Assembly: GCF_946479275.1 (NCBI RefSeq)
Contig: NZ_CAMLFE010000001.1
Span: 1 to 64,000 of the forward strand
Direction: 5' to 3'
DNA length: 64,000 nucleotides
Source: an uncultured Bartonella sp.
GTDB lineage: Bacteria > Pseudomonadota > Alphaproteobacteria > Rhizobiales > Rhizobiaceae
A model generated the notes under the pieces. The model saw nothing but the letters and a program-made list of their open reading frames with translations. It was not told where the DNA came from and searched no databases. Numbering within the stretch: the stretch's first letter is position 1; every line of letters starts with the position of its first letter. The translations under genes were made by a program, and so were the position numbers. Positions 63,619 through 64,000 of this stretch are shown one piece after another.

Positions 63619-63821
63619 TATTTATGCCAACAGCCTTGTTTCTGGCCGAAACGATCAGTCGAGATAATCCATTTTGTAATTGCCGGTTCAGTTTCGACAA
63701 GGCGCGGCGCATCATTTGCCTTGGGTGGTTTTGTCCAACCCGCGCAAGAGAATTTTGCATTCGTCTGGCAACCCGCCAAGAGCAAGGCAGCGATTGTAAG
63801 GGTTAAGAGCTTCAACTTCAT
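63618..63821 (-). CDS. Rz1-like phage outer-membrane spanin lipoprotein
   Basis: MKLKLLTLTIAALLLAGCQTNAKFSCAGW... with lipobox LLAGC; overlaps the Rz-like ORF in another frame. Confidence 0.65.
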   Translation of the reverse strand: MKLKLLTLTIAALLLAGCQTNAKFSCAGWTKPPKANDAPRLVETEPAITKWIISTDRFGQKQGCWHK

Positions 63822-63978
63822 TTTCGACCTCGCGCGATTTTTGGAAGGCAGCGTTGGCGGCTGCGAGCGACTTTTGTTTTTCTAATCGTTGCCCGATAAC
63901 AATCCCGCCGTAAGCGACGGCAAGAATGACAACAATGATTATGGCAATGGCGATTGACAGGCGTTCGAATGTGCTCAT
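63712..63978 (-). CDS. Rz-like phage inner-membrane spanin
   Basis: MSTFERLSIAIAIIIVVILAVAYGGIVIGQRLEKQKSLAAANAAFQKSREVENEVEAL...: N-terminal TM then coiled-coil-type periplasmic region; 110-bp out-of-frame overlap with the lipoprotein ORF. Confidence 0.65.
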   Translation of the reverse strand: MSTFERLSIAIAIIIVVILAVAYGGIVIGQRLEKQKSLAAANAAFQKSREVENEVEALNPYNRCLALGGLPDECKILLRGLDKTTQGK

Positions 63979-64000
63979 GCTTCTGCCTCCCGCATCCCTT

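Overview
This 64 kb window is an alphaproteobacterial chromosome segment. Gene content and order suggest Hyphomicrobiales, close to Bartonellaceae/Brucellaceae; this is judged by recall of protein families, since no search was run. About 1-53.9 kb is mostly core genome: OmpA-family tail, recA, alaS, ndvA-like exporter, rluC-like, ATP12, ohr, glnB-glnA, nnrD/E, porin, uvrA, ssb, marC, gyrA, coaD, two cyclophilins, queA, tgt and icd. It also contains a large cobalamin cluster at 32.7-49.9 kb (cobQ, cobU/P, cobW, cobN, cobO, cobE, cobM, cobK, cbiD, cobA, cobB, cobD/cbiB). That cluster lacks recognisable cobG/H/I/J/L within the window. About 54-64 kb is accessory. It has orphan proteins, two related tyrosine-recombinase C-terminal remnants sharing a 32-nt exact match ~4.9 kb apart, and a 3' tRNA fragment next to the first. 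Between them lies a cargo of a frameshifted LysR gene, an alpha/beta hydrolase, a broken quinone oxidoreductase and an intact MFS gene. At the right edge is a phage-type lysis cassette with an overlapping Rz/Rz1-like spanin pair and a holin-like protein. Regulatory signals include a perfect GAAC-N7-GAAC LexA-type box before uvrA, a one-mismatch version before recA, and a sigma-54-like -24/-12 promoter before glnB. No CRISPR array, rRNA or intact tRNA was recognised. The strongest candidates for follow-up are the integrase/tRNA scar island at 57.8-62.9 kb and the adjacent prophage edge.
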